Origin: Pyrenophora tritici-repentis
Taxonomy: Eukaryota; Ascomycota; Dothideomycetes; Pleosporales; Pleosporaceae
Length of the DNA: 64,000 bases
Assembly (NCBI RefSeq): GCF_003171515.1
Contig: NC_089394.1
Location: 372,001-436,000, forward strand
Direction of reading: 5' to 3'
In this document: positions 22,078 to 34,079 of the stretch, piece by piece
Layout: each line of letters opens with the position of its first letter
Position numbering within the stretch: position 1 is the stretch's first letter
Translations under genes and position numbers: made by a program
The notes under the pieces: model-generated
What the model was told of the DNA's origin: nothing
What the model saw: only the letters and a program-made list of their open reading frames with translations
Database searches by the model: none

Positions 22078-24256
22078 TCACTCTTTGCAGTCATGCATGA
22101 AAGAGTTCTTCGGCCAATCGTATTTGGTTGATTTCCTACAGATTGTTAGTCGAGAGATAGAGGTCTACGTTGTGCACTTACCAATCCGTGAGGTTAGGGT
22201 TCGCATAAGGCTCTGGATGTGCCCTGATGTAGTCGGTGGTGGGGTAACCTTCAGGATCACAGGTCATGATCTGGTTGTCCTCTGGTTGGTAGATGCGGAT
22301 GTAGTCGACGCGCATGGTAGCTGGGAGGTCTTTGGCAATTTCCTCGAGGTTGATGGCTGCGAAACTGTTCGACATTCCGAAGTTGGCAATGATGGACATT
22401 GGCTCCTCGGGGATCTTTCTTGTACCGAGGTTGCCGTTGGGTCGAATGGCCTTTTGATTCATAGTCCAGGTCTTGTCTTCTCCGACATACCAGGTGATGA
22501 AACCGTCCTCACCAGTTTTGTACTCGAACGAATAAGTCTGGTATTGCTTGCCGTCATACCAGTTGTTGTTCAGGTTGGTCAATCCAGAGATGGCCTGCTG
22601 GAAAGGTCCACCCTTGTAGGCGTTCATCGTTGTGATTTGAGTATCGTAAACCTCCGTGTATTCTGATTGTTGTTAGTAAGAATGAATGCGACCAGAGATT
22701 GGGATAATTACCATAATCGGGCATGTACCAAGTATCAAAGGGTGCAGCTTGGAATGACTGGGAAACAACACCGATTGCGTTGCTTTCTCCGGGTCCCAAG
22801 AAGTGAACGGAACCTTCAAGAGCATCAATTTCCGGGGCACTTCGGGACTTGCCTGGGCTGGGATGGTCTTCGCCCTTGCAAGTGCAGGCGGGCAGCTTCA
22901 TTCCGGGCAAGTAGCTGAGACCGTCGTAGGAACTTTGGTTAGGCGTGATACCGACATCGCACTCGTCGTGGTAGCTGTATGGCCAGAGACCTTCGGTGGA
23001 AGCGAGATAACCAGGACGGGCAAGGTTACCCATTGTCCAGAAACCGGGCCAGAAACCACTGACGTTGCCGCGACCGGGTAACGAGATACTGGCCTCGAGA
23101 TGTCCACCCTTGTAGCAGAGCTTGTTCCAAGACTGAATCATACCAGAACGGTAGTCAAGACCGTGACTCGGCTCGGCGGAGAACTTCAAATTGAGTGAAC
23201 CATCTTTGGTGAAGGCCTGATCGGGATCGTACCACTGCGGAGTGTCAGCGCTGCCAAGCCAAACATGGCTTGATGAAACATACCTCCAAATCCATGGTAG
23301 CACCGTACCAGATATCGACAGCTTGGAAAAACGGATCGTCACCATCGTAGAAGGTGCGACCGTCCGTGTTGAATTCATCTGAAAAGACCAGTACTTGCTT
23401 TGAGCCATCGGCTGATGTTCGAGTCATGGCTTCCTTGGGCGTGTCCGGGTCGATGAGCCCTCTGCGTACGTTTGTGAGTAACGGCTCGCTTTGCTTGCCT
23501 GCTATACATAGAGGATTATTTGTACACGGCCCTATCTCTGGTTTGGTCATATCCTGAACGAATGTGCTGCAGTATGTTAGTACGGCGAAAACGCAGTCGG
23601 CAATGAGAAGGGACGTACAGAATTGGGTAGCCGATGAACAGCATGAGAAGACCGAGAGCCATTAAACCCAGACCTCCAAGATTGACCATACCTCTGCGGG
23701 TGAAGATGTCGCAATCTTTGACGTCTTTGTCATTGGGGTCGGGGTTATGTAGGTAGTCGTCCTTTTCGACATCTTCGGGGAAGAGTAGCAGACCGGCCGA
23801 AGGTAATATGTTGAACTTCTCTGATACTGTTTGCGTGTTCAGGTCCTCTTCGCTGCCTGCGCGCGACGGCGCTCTTGAGTCGTCAAACGGCGAACCAAAT
23901 GGGCCTCCAGTGAAGTCTGAACTCCAACTTGTTCGTCTCGACGACAAGGCAGACGGCGATTGCATGGGAGATTCGTCGCGGTACGACCGTGTTGTCCTGA
24001 GCTTCTTGGGCGGCAGCAGCATCTCGGAGGACTCTGCGATGGTGGCATTGCTGTATACATGGGAATTCGTCGGTGACTGAAAGCCAGGACTCGGGGCAGT
24101 GCCTGGACGTGTTGGTTGTGTCAAAGAGCGCGCAGAGGTTGTTCGTGCAGATGTTGGGCGCGCATTCGAGGACGTCTCGTCGGTCAGCGGTTCTTGGGTG
24201 CCCGAGTTGAGGCGGAGATGGGGCGGGGCGTCTCCCCTAGGCGATTGCGGCATCAT
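22078..24256 (-). CDS. Kre6/Skn1-type beta-glucan synthesis protein (GH16)
   Basis: A type II membrane protein of the secretory pathway needed for beta-1,6-glucan in the cell wall. Five exons (24256-23619, 23566-23284, 23234-22712, 22662-22182, 22135-22078) give 660 residues. The first 190 residues are a serine-, proline- and threonine-rich cytosolic tail. One membrane segment follows at about 194-213 ([19 protein letters not shown]). The lumenal part is a GH16 fold with VLVFSDEFN, a [15 protein letters not shown] junction and the catalytic signature EIDALE, giving Glu442, Asp444 and Glu447. The SKN1/KRE6 C-terminal block (VDYIRIYQ, then [12 protein letters not shown] and the last exon ending MHDCKE) is complete. 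Introns are 52, 49, 49 and 46 nt. Whether the protein is a transglycosylase or a folding/assembly factor is unsettled for this family. Confidence 0.94.
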
Positions 24257-26435
24257 GGTGGAAAGGGAGCGTGCGGGCGGGCTAGCGAGCGTATAGGGTG
24301 AGGATTTGCGCTGTTAGGGCTTTCTGCTACTCAGAGAGCCAAGCTGACGATGCGCTGATGCTTCGTATTCGGTATGCGGGTAGAAACGAGTGTTGTGGTA
24401 AGCAATGGCACGCAACAGGCCGAAAATCAAACAAGGGAGGGCAATCCAGGTAGTCGTTTGAGGGCACGGGCACGATGACGATGGGGAGTGAAGTGGCGCT
24501 CCGGGTGATGCTCAACCTCTGGAGAGTCGACCTGACCAAAAGTTGCTCTGTCGGTTTGCAGGAGAGAAAGCGAGTGTCGAGCGTCGAAAGTCGAGTTGGA
24601 CGGGCAGACGTCGGATCTAGGGGTGGGTGTATCGGTCCTGGCCCAAACGGGGGGATGGCCGGGATAAGGAAATCGACCAGGAACGCGTGCCTGGATTGGC
24701 TTGGCACTCTGTCACAGCGGCAGGAGCGAGCGGCGCACGACTTTTGCCTCTGAGGGTAAGCAGAGCGTGGAGGAGTCTGCGCAAATGGGGTCGGTAGCAA
24801 AAGATGCAAAAGGCGTCGCAGCGAGATGGTAATGAAGCAAGAAGCGACGGGCGGTGTGGCAAGCCGGGGCCTTGTTCCTGAGTCGAAGCTTTAGGGGAGG
24901 AGGGAAGATCGGTCGCTGGCAGGGCGCTTGCATGCGGCGGGCATTGAAGGGCCGCTTACGCACACGGCGGGAGGCGTGTGCTTGCTAAATTTACTCGCAC
25001 GTTTCAACACTTTGCACCTGTCGTCTCCTATTATGGTGGAGCCTGTCAAGATGCAAATTGCCATGCCTTATGCTTGTTCGAAACCCTCACAGGCTGTCAT
25101 GCGTCGCAGCGCCGTAACTCGAAGCAACATGTCGACAGCTTCACCCACTCACCCGTCCGAGTCGTGTGTTGCATCACGCTTGCTTTTCGCCCTCCAGCCT
25201 CGCCATGCTCCCAGCTCGTGTTTCTACAGAAACGCGCGCTGTCTAGTCTTGTCCGTCCCGTTCGCTTGCCTTCTCAACAAGTCTGCTGTCTTCAAGTACC
25301 TGTGTACTTGATGGCTACTGTGTTTTTGCTTTGGGCCACTCGATAGCCCAGAGATCATCGGTTTCCTATTACGCGTCGCACCACATATAATAAACGCCAT
25401 GCCCAACCTCACAAGCGCCATCTTGGTACCAGTCTTGCGAGCCCGTTGAGCCTGCACTTGCCATGTTATCCATCTAGCCACATGCGACTTCGCTACTGCT
25501 ATCGTGATTATCGTATCGTTGCCCGGCTGCCGAGAATAGCTCGACGATCTAACCCATCCTTTTTGATCCTCCTCATCCGTTTTCGCCTCCCCAACGGGTC
25601 AAAACCAAGCCTCGCAGATACGATGTCAATAAATAACAGCCGCACATCATGTCGACTATGTTGGCAAGACAAGTACCCACTCCAGGCAACTGATGCTCTG
25701 CTCTGCTCTACTCTGCTCTGCTCTACTCTGCCCATCACATGCTCATCTCCTCTGCACACCACTCATCTACATCCATGACTGTCCGTGACTGCACATCAGG
25801 GCGGATGAGGCCGATACGAGCACGAGTGCCGGTCGCTCACTCAAGAGCTAGGGACTACCCGACATTGAAGGCGCAGCCAGTTCTGGAACATGGACAGGTC
25901 CGCCCGAGGCATGCCCGAATTGGACGCGCTAGGCCCACCCCGCCAGCCAATAACAAACGCACATGATGCGGTGCGCCACAGGGCTGACCACCACGATGCC
26001 CTCACCCAAAAAGTGAACGAGCGGCTTGTTGAAGTCTTCACTTCGATGCTTCCGAATGACAACGTCATGACAAGATGACTCGTGCACGAGTGCATGTGGC
26101 ATAGCAATGTTGGCTGTAGGCTCGGATCAACGGGATGCCATGACTATACTTCAAGGCTTTGGGCCACGGAAATTGCCCGCCTGCCGCCAATCTTCAACAA
26201 ATAACAATCGTGATCGTCGCGACTTGAACGGCATGCTCCACCAATCTGTCAAGCAAAACCGTTGCGCAACCACCCTATCCATGCCAGCGCAACGTTTCAA
26301 ACGGCCTTATTTTTGCGCCATCATCGTCATATACGCCATTCGAGCCTTCTTATAGTGCCTGAAACTGCACCAAACCGTACGTGCTTGCCCATGTTCATGT
26401 CTTATATTGTCTGATTTCCAATCCAGCTGCTGCCT
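24257..26435. other. Intergenic region upstream of KRE6
   Basis: No supported gene. The left half is probably the KRE6 promoter and leader. The right half contains a pentanucleotide repeat at 25696-25730. The open frames present are overlapping and without recognisable features. Confidence 0.5.
25696..25730. repeat. Pentanucleotide repeat (CTCTG/CTCTA)7
   Basis: Seven pentamers are arranged as two 15-base units of CTCTG-CTCTG-CTCTA plus one more CTCTG, which indicates a higher-order duplication of a short repeat. Confidence 0.9.
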
Positions 26436-26984
26436 TTACGACTCCACCGCAAGAGCCTTGAGTCCCACCAATCTGCCTTGCTTCTCGTCTACCGTGACTA
26501 CGTAGTATTCTGCCCTGGTTCCCTGGAGCTCTACTCGGAACACCTTGACCGTGCCATCTCCTGCCTGCTTGACCGCGTCCACGACCTTCTTGTATTGGCT
26601 CTCGAAGCCGGTGCCCTTGACCTCCTCGACCTTGTCGCTGCCGATGAGTTTCTCAAGATCGTCTACAAGTACGTCAGCCTTTTGTTGTAAGCGAGATACT
26701 CTCTCCACCGCCGTGCGTATGCAAGACGATCATCGTGGGGTGCAAGTCGAAGCTTTCTTACCAGCCGACACACTGCTTCCCTCGAAGCTCAGCGCGACAG
26801 GCTCAAAAGGCTCGTCCGCATCGCTAACATAGTATTCCTCCACTTGCTCCAGCACCTTGGGCACTGCCGTGTTCACGCTCTTGGTGCCATAACCCTGCTT
26901 CTGCGACGCGTCCCTTGTCTCTGCCGATCCAATGTCTTGGTTAGCCTTGTCCAAGAAGGCCGCGTAGTCTGCATCCGACGACAT
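26436..26984 (-). CDS. Conserved fungal protein of unknown function, 149 residues
   Basis: Two exons (26984-26762 and 26662-26436) join within a codon to give 149 residues; the 99-nt intron has GTAAGA and GTAG ends. The N-terminus (MSSDADYAAFLDKANQD) and the end (GRLVGLKALAVES) look like a small fungal family I have seen annotated only as hypothetical. The middle has DADEPFEPVALSF and, near residues 110-135, a beta-like VKVFRVELQGTRAEYYVV segment. There is no signal peptide or membrane helix, so it is probably soluble. The reading frame is open further upstream to 27284 and would add 100 basic, Ser-rich residues; I prefer the internal start because it matches the family-like N-terminus. A mitochondrial extension cannot be ruled out. 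Confidence 0.78.
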
Positions 26985-27684
26985 GATGCGCAAATGTTCG
27001 CTTCGACGAGAAATTTGTACGTGGGCTTGCGAGATTGACGTGCGCAAGCTGAGGACCGCCTTGTGTGGTGACAGATGCCTAAATGCGACTTTCGTGTTGG
27101 AGCTTGGATGAAGTGAAGATATTTCTCTCCTGCAGATGTTGCCCCTGTTGAGACCGACGATTCTACAAGATTTGATCGTGTTTGTGTTAGGCACAGGTTG
27201 CGAGCTTGTGCGATACAAATGCTGGAGTGGTTTGCTCATGCTTGCCATGCGCCGTGCCATGACGCAACTGCTCGCTGTACACATGCGCAGTCAGAAAGCC
27301 TGACCCCACCATCCGTCACCTGGGCACCGCCCAACTCCACCTTCAATGTTTGCACCTTTGCTTTCATCAACAGAGGTTTGTATAAAAATTACATTCTTTC
27401 CTAACATGCCAAATTGCTATATCATTCTCGTTGGTGTTGACAAACTCACAACACCCGCACAAGCGCCAACACAATATAAAAGCGCAGGGTATCATCGCCA
27501 TGCCGAGGAACGCTGCCACGTTCCTCTTGTCTTTTGACTCCGCTCAATCCTTCCCAACAAACCCATCAACCAACCGTTGCTCTCAAAGCTCAAACAAATA
27601 ATATTTTGTTATGGATAAAGGAAACAGATTTAACAAAAGTACCGCTGCTCGTCATCCGAAATTGAACTATACAGTTTTCTGCCA
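26985..27684. other. Intergenic region between the 149-residue gene and SSN6
   Basis: This is the promoter of the left gene (minus strand) and the 3' untranslated region of SSN6. No further gene is seen apart from the in-frame upstream extension noted for the left gene. Confidence 0.6.
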
Positions 27685-30649
27685 TTAAGCTCCTTGCGCC
27701 TTCTGCTCTACGACAGCAGGAGCATGGGAGACGCCGTTGGTAGGCGCAGTGCGTGGGCTGCTTCGCTCGGATTTGGCGCCATTTGCTTTGACTTCATCGC
27801 CTTCATCATCGTAGTTCTCATCAACATCCATGTGGCGAGCAGCCGGCTCATGGTGTTCAGGTCGCTCGATTGGTCGCTCAATCGGCCGCTCAGCCCGCTC
27901 CTGTTTTGGTGTTTCTGACATGCGAGACAATGGTCGCGTAGTTGTCATTGGGGGAAGCGATGGTGGATGATGAGCGGCCTCAGACGGGTGGTAACCATCG
28001 TTGAAACGGCGAGGGTCGGGGCCGTCTTGTGGGCTGTGACGAGGCACTTGCGGCGACGACATGCGATGAGGGGGTGTTGGACGGCGGCTGTGAGGCTCTT
28101 CCATCTTTTGGCGCTTTTCCTCGTTGCTTGGAGGCTTCGCAATGTGCTCACTGTCTTCCCATTCGCGGTGTCGCTTTGGAGGTGCGGTTGGTGGGCGCTC
28201 CTCGCGATCACGAGCTGCCTGCTCCGCTGCTGCTTGAGCAGAGGCTGGCGGAGGAGCACCACTGGCAATACCACCAGTGGCAGAGGGGTCAGCATGGTGC
28301 TGGTATGGCCCCTGGTACCCATTGCGTGGAGAAGCCGCTCGGTTCTCGACGATCGGGCGGACTTCTGGGGGAGGGCTGGCAGGACGAACAGCGTAGGGAG
28401 GCAACACGCTTGGGGCAGGAGCCTGAGTTGGCGGCCCACCAAGACCTGTAGGTGGAGGAGGTGGGGGGGGTGGCACACTGCCAGCATGGGGACCGTAGTT
28501 GGGGTTCGAGATCCGGTTGGGCTGCGGCGGTACCTGAGACTGCTGCTGCTGAGGTGGCAGTTGCGGCTGCGCATGAGTCGCCTGTGGGGTGAGCTGTGGT
28601 GGTGGTTGAGGGTGGTAGGGGCTAGGCGCGACATGGTGTGTTTTTGGAGAAGGCGACATGCCGCGACGCATTGGTCCTGGAGGTGGGGGACCAGCTGGAC
28701 CTTGAGGACCAGGTCCGTTGGTGGGAGGACGAGGTGGCTCTGCGTATGACCTGGGTGCCTCCTGTCTTGGGCTGACAGGTCTGGGAGGCGCATGAGTAGG
28801 AGGACGAATAGCCTCACGCTGCTCATATGGGTTCAACTGCTGAGGTGGGAGGCCAGGCTCGCGGATTTGAGCGAGCGGTCGGTCCCATCCAGGTGCAATG
28901 GCCGGGGGAGCAGGGCCTTGGGGAGGCTGCTGAGGCTGGGGAGCACCCCATTGTGGAGCAGTAGGACCATGAACCGATGCAGGTTGGTAGGCTTGGGGAT
29001 GTACATCCTGCGGGATCGGGGCATTGCCCTGGTTGGGGGCTCCAGCAGAAGTTTGCCCATTCTGCAGAAGCTGCAGGCGAGCCTTGATGTGGATGTTGGA
29101 CGGGTCTAGGTCGGCCGCGCGCTGGTATGCGTCGAGCGCATCGGCAGTTTGGTTGTTGCAGGATTCGTACTGTGACATGGTCAGTGGTATGTTGGAAGTG
29201 TGGGAAGAACAAAAGACATACCAATGTGCCGAGATCGTACCAAACTTCGGATATGTTGGGGTTCAGGCGAATTGCTCGGGAATACGCGTCCAAAGCGTCG
29301 CGGTACTGGTTGATTTGGTAATACAGAACACCAATGCTACACCAGAACGTTGGGTTCCGTCCGTCACGGTACACGGCTTGTTGATAGGCCTCATACGCCT
29401 TGGGGTATTTCTGCTGTGACATGTAGCAGCGGCCCAGCAAGTACCAACTCTGAGCATCGGTTTGATCTGGAACACGTCGTTAGACACGCGCACACTAGTA
29501 GCGGAGTACAAGACATACCTGAGTTGACAGATTTTTCGAGATATTCGATGGCCTGTTCCTGGCTTGCATAATTGGTGCTTTGCTGGTGGTGTAACCATCC
29601 CAGCTGTTGCAGCACCTTGGCGTGATTGGGATCGCGCTCAAGGACCCGACGGTAGGCGCTCTTGGCTGCTTCAAACTAATCGGCATGTTAGTGATTGAGT
29701 GGTTACCAGGCTAGGTAGGACAAACCTCTTTCTGTTGCTCGTACACGTGACCGATCTGGAACCAGATGTCTTCCTCGGTCAGTGGGCGAGGCGGGTTGGT
29801 GACAATATATTTGAAGCACTGGCATGTTAGCAGGTTTCATGCGTCGTGATTTGGAAGCGCTTACGTCTAGACTTTGGTTGAACTTTTGCTGTTGCTTATA
29901 GATTATGCCAAGACGGAAGTAGATCTCGTTGGCCTTTTCGAACGTCGGCTCCATGCGCATGACTTGCGAGAAAGCCTCTTCGGCATGTTCCAGCGATCCA
30001 TAGCGATCGTAGAGTATGCCAATTCCGTACCAGAGCTTGGGCTCCTGTTCTTTTGTTAGAATATGATAAAAGGCGGAGAATGCGCGACAAGACATACCTT
30101 GGGATCTTGAAGATGGTAAAGTGCCTGCTGGTAGGCCGAGTAGGCCTGCTGCAAGTCATCCATCATCAAGTAGCAGTGTCCTGGAAGTGTTAGTCGCGTC
30201 GCGCACAATTTGCGAAGCTATGTCTTACCGAGGCTACCCCAGACATCACCGTTGGTCGAGTCGACTTTGAGAATGGTGCGCAGATACTCGACAGCGGCTG
30301 GGAAAGCATCTTTGGTACGCAGAATACAGGCAATGCCCTGCATGGCTGGTACAGACCACTGGTTGAACTTCAAGGCTTGCTCGTAGCACTGCATAGCACC
30401 ATCGTAGTCCTGCATTTGCTCGGAGAGGGAACCTGCGGCGCGTCAATTGAGTCGTAGCATATATGCGATGGTGTGTGACTTACCCATCTGAGTCCAGACA
30501 GCCTCGGTCAGCTGTCCCAAGTACTGCGACGGGGTCTTTGGCTGATTTGCGTGGGGCGGATGTCCGTTGACCTGCGCGTGGGCTGGATGCTGGCCTACAT
30601 GGTGTAGGGGCATGCCCGTGGTGGGCGAAGGTTGCTGGTGCTGGGCCAT
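27685..30649 (-). CDS. General transcriptional corepressor Ssn6/Cyc8
   Basis: Ssn6 works with Tup1 (RcoA in fungi) as a nuclear corepressor recruited by DNA-bound repressors. Eight exons (30649-30484, 30432-30229, 30180-30098, 30044-29865, 29818-29726, 29675-29519, 29466-29222, 29169-27685) give 870 residues. Residues 40-400 are about ten tandem TPR repeats, for example DVWGSLGHCYLMMDDLQQAY, EPKLWYGIGILYDRYGSLEH and DAQSWYLLGRCYMSQQKYPK. The last exon encodes a long proline- and glutamine-rich region, then a basic block (PPKRHREWEDSEHIAKPP, a possible nuclear signal) and an RRPTPPHRMSSPQ motif typical of fungal Ssn6. It ends in an acidic then Ser-rich tail. All introns are short GT-AG. No other gene is recognised for 11 kb upstream. 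Confidence 0.95.
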
Positions 30650-33511
30650 GACGGCTGTTCGCGACAGCGCTGCCTACAATGCGACAAGTGCGCTACTGAA
30701 GCCGCGGCGAAGACGGGATGGATGGTGGTGAGCAAGTCAAAACCAAACAGAGGCACGGGTAGTATGGCCAGGGTGTCTGCTCTGGTCGGGTTTAGATGGG
30801 ATTCGATGGTGGGAATGGAGGATACATACAGGTGTTGGCGGGCGCGTCTCGCAAGCGTGCCGACGGGTGAGAGTCGAGGCGTGGAGAGGCTGGCGCGGAG
30901 AAGAGCAGCAGCGCGCAGAGAGGAACACGGACGATGTGGACCCCAACTCGTATCAGGCTTGGATATGGAGGAAGCAGCAAAGCTGATGTCTCGTCACTGA
31001 CAGCGTGTGGGAGAGAGACTGTCGTGGGATGCAGCCTCGTGTAGGAGAAACAAGTGAGGAAGTAGCAGACGGAGCGAAGAGGGAAGGGGCAGGGCGGTCC
31101 AACGCTCTTTCTGTGTGGGTTAGGGTTACGAGATGCTCCAGGACGATTGCATCTGTGCGAGCCATGGGCAAGCTGATCCCTGTCAACACCAAAAGCCACA
31201 ATCGGGACCCGCCAACAAATTATGCCCAGACACGCCGCCCACCTTCTTACACGTGCTTACATGGCAGCCTTGTGTCCGCCGCCTGTGTCCACGAGCAGTG
31301 GGTGAAGCCAAGAAATCATGACAGTATTGTTATTGCAACCATGGCATTTATTCAATGATTATTATGACTACTTGATGCGCCTCTGTCAGGAAACGAGGGC
31401 GTGGTCGATCCGGTAGCGTTCGTGCCAGGTTCCAAGGTTCTATCGGCTCCGCTACTCGGTTCGATGGATACGGTACCAGTACCGCTATTGCGCTATATGC
31501 GGAGGCCAGATCAATCTGTTTCGCCGACGCAACTCGCAGCTCTTGGGCGCAGTGGGCGAGAATGAGCTACCTCCACATGCACAAGTCTGCTCCAATTTTT
31601 AGTCATTACCGTCATCATCACAATGGGTTTCGACATGCCTGTCAGCTCATCTGGAATTGGGCGGTCAGGTTTCTTTTCTTTTCAGCGGCAAAGACTGATG
31701 GCGTCGCGGAGGTTTATGATGTGATGAGGGCAGGCAGTTGCCAGCCACGCGACTCTTCCCAAGGCCAGTGCGAGGGTGTGGTCGGAATGTGGGTAGCGAC
31801 GTAGCGACATAGCGACGTGGAGCAGTACAGTAGTGGGCGGACATTTGGTGGACACCTGGAGGGCTGCACGCACACGCGCATGCTTGGTGCTGACGGTTGC
31901 CGTCAAAGGCTTGGCTCAGGGCAACGGCACCTTGCAGGGCGTGCAGGGCTTGTAGGGTAGGCCTTTTGCAGGCTCTTGTCGGGATACACAGACTGACACA
32001 GAAAGGACTACGGGGGCAGGCAAGGCACAAGGGAGGAAGCGATGATCCCTCGCCAAGCGGCACGTCTCCTCCACATCTGAAGCTTCCGGTCGTCTGCTTA
32101 GTCTCGGCATGCATCAGTGCTGTGACCGCTCCCGCGAGCTCGTGTCACCCAATCCATCCCTGCCGCAGCCTGCAATCTGACAAGGAGTCGATCATTGAGC
32201 TGGCGCATGAGCACCAGAGCCGGGATTGCGTCGCCCCAGGCTGCGAGACCAGGCCGCTGGCGTCTGCCGCCGCCCCAGTCGAGCCGTGATTGCGTCGACT
32301 TGGCCTTGGCCCTGCAAAGCCCACGGCACCGTTCGCGGATATGTGACAAGAGGCGCACCTGTCGATACCCTTTTGGGCCCTGGCGTTCCACCGAACAGCC
32401 TGACCGAAATAAGAATATCGGCCCGCCGCTAGGAACAAGCCACTCACTGGCCACGTGAAACTAACGACGGCCCATAGCCACACCAAGTGGACCCAGGGGA
32501 GGAGGCCTGCGCGTCATCAGAGCCAGCCGTGCCGGTATAAGCGAACGCTGCCCTGCGAATCCGGAAGGTCGTCGTCGTTGTCGTCGTGGTCGCGATGAAC
32601 AGCCCACCGCCTCAGAACCCACAGTCATGGCTGCCTCACTGCGCCATACTACTGCGACCGCTACTGACTTCTGCAGCGCATCGAGCGCGGGCACGCTTGC
32701 GAAACGCACCAACTGTTTGTTTCATCGTGCCTGTGTGGTGACGCTTTCGAGGCCCAGATCTGCACCGGCGCGACAGCCCGTGACCTCAACTTCATCGTGT
32801 AATCTTCGACCACCTAGGGTAGCCGCAGTGACATTGGACACGCACAAGAACACCAGCACTGTCGCCGTGTGCACCTTGTGTCGCGTGCTAGCCCAAATGC
32901 CATGTGTAGGCAGGTGCGCATCATTGCACTGTCCAACTTACATTAGCTGCCCTAATCGCGCCATCTGCGAATACGGTGGCTGGTTTATATCACAATTTAG
33001 AGTCAGGAATCGCCAACTGTCGTCGATCTGGGTGGAGTGCTTGTCCAACATGCGGTACCCCAACATTGCTTCTGTAATCTTGTATTACCCAGCGCCCGTT
33101 CAAAAAGCAAACATGGTCCATGCCGCCAGCTCACAAAAGCCTCTATCAATATCGATTCTCCCCTGCCCTCGCTGCAACCACACGCCCGCGCGCCCCAGCC
33201 GGCAAATGGCTGCCAGTTCACCTATTTAGCCAATACTCCTTCTCCCATCCGACGACCCCTACTATCACCCACACCCAACACCCCTCGTCCAACATACATA
33301 TACATCCGAATGTCACACGGCGCTTAAACGCTTATACCCACCTGCATGCAGCGGCGGCATCCCTCTTTACCACCTAGCCAACGCTTGTACTCCGGGGAGC
33401 TGCCCACAGCTGCCTCATATACTGCAATAACCGTTTCGTCTTTTGGCCGCCGACACATGTCCAACATGCCTTTTCCTCGCTAACTTTTATGTACGGTAGA
33501 TTGATTACCTA

Positions 33512-33545
33512 CCCCCCCCCTCCCCTCCCCTCCCCTCCCCTCCCT
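33512..33545. repeat. C-rich simple repeat (CCCCT)n
   Basis: A run of nine C is followed by five or six copies of CCCCT. The strand asymmetry is extreme. Confidence 0.85.
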
Positions 33546-34042
33546 CTGTGACACAACACTTCCCGGCGAGGGCCTGCATGGGCTCGCTAATGCAGCCGAT
33601 CGACAGAACCCCGCGTGGGCGAGGTAGGTGAGTGGTTGGCAACCGCCGTTGGCTGACAGGTCGCGCATGACGACGACTTTCTCTTGCTCTTGTCTTGTCC
33701 GACCAAGACGACCCTTCTCCGCCCAGCGATCCACAATTAAGTAAGCTGCAGCCGTCCTGCGTCTGCTGCTGCTGCTGGTGGAAAGACGGAGGAGGAGGAA
33801 CAAGCCTTTTCTGCATCTCCACTTTTTTTCCGCCCTTGTATGTCGGCTCCACATATTTAGCACATCCCCATCCATCCATTCCCTCGACTCGGCATTGCCG
33901 TTGTTTCGAGGCAACGGGTATTTGCTGCTTGTTGCTTGCAATCCTGCGCTGCTGCTGCAATCACACACGCTTGTGTGGAGCTGAGAAAAGGGCAGGCGCT
34001 GCGAAGAAATGGGGTGGCGCGTCGTACCACCTTTGCATTCCC

Positions 34043-34079
34043 TCCACACACCACACACACCCACACCCACACCCACACG
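34043..34079. repeat. CA-rich simple repeat
   Basis: An imperfect (CA)n tract passes into (CCCACA)n. It lies in the gene-poor region and has no associated gene. Confidence 0.8.

Noticed and set aside
22178..24256. Plus-strand open frames opposite KRE6 (for example 21965-22666)
   Set aside because: These are shadows of the minus-strand coding exons. The minus strand has the GH16 motifs and matching splice sites.
26985..27284. N-terminal extension of the 149-residue protein
   Set aside because: The frame is open for 100 more codons, but the sequence is Ser/Arg-rich without pattern, and the internal Met begins a family-like N-terminus. A mitochondrial presequence remains possible.
31118..31129. 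Telomere-like GGTTAGGGTTAC sequence
   Set aside because: There is less than two repeat units. It occurs by chance and no array is present.
32627..33229. 200-codon plus-strand open frame
   Set aside because: The composition is rich in Ser, Arg, Cys and Pro with no recognisable motif. Overlapping frames are open as well.
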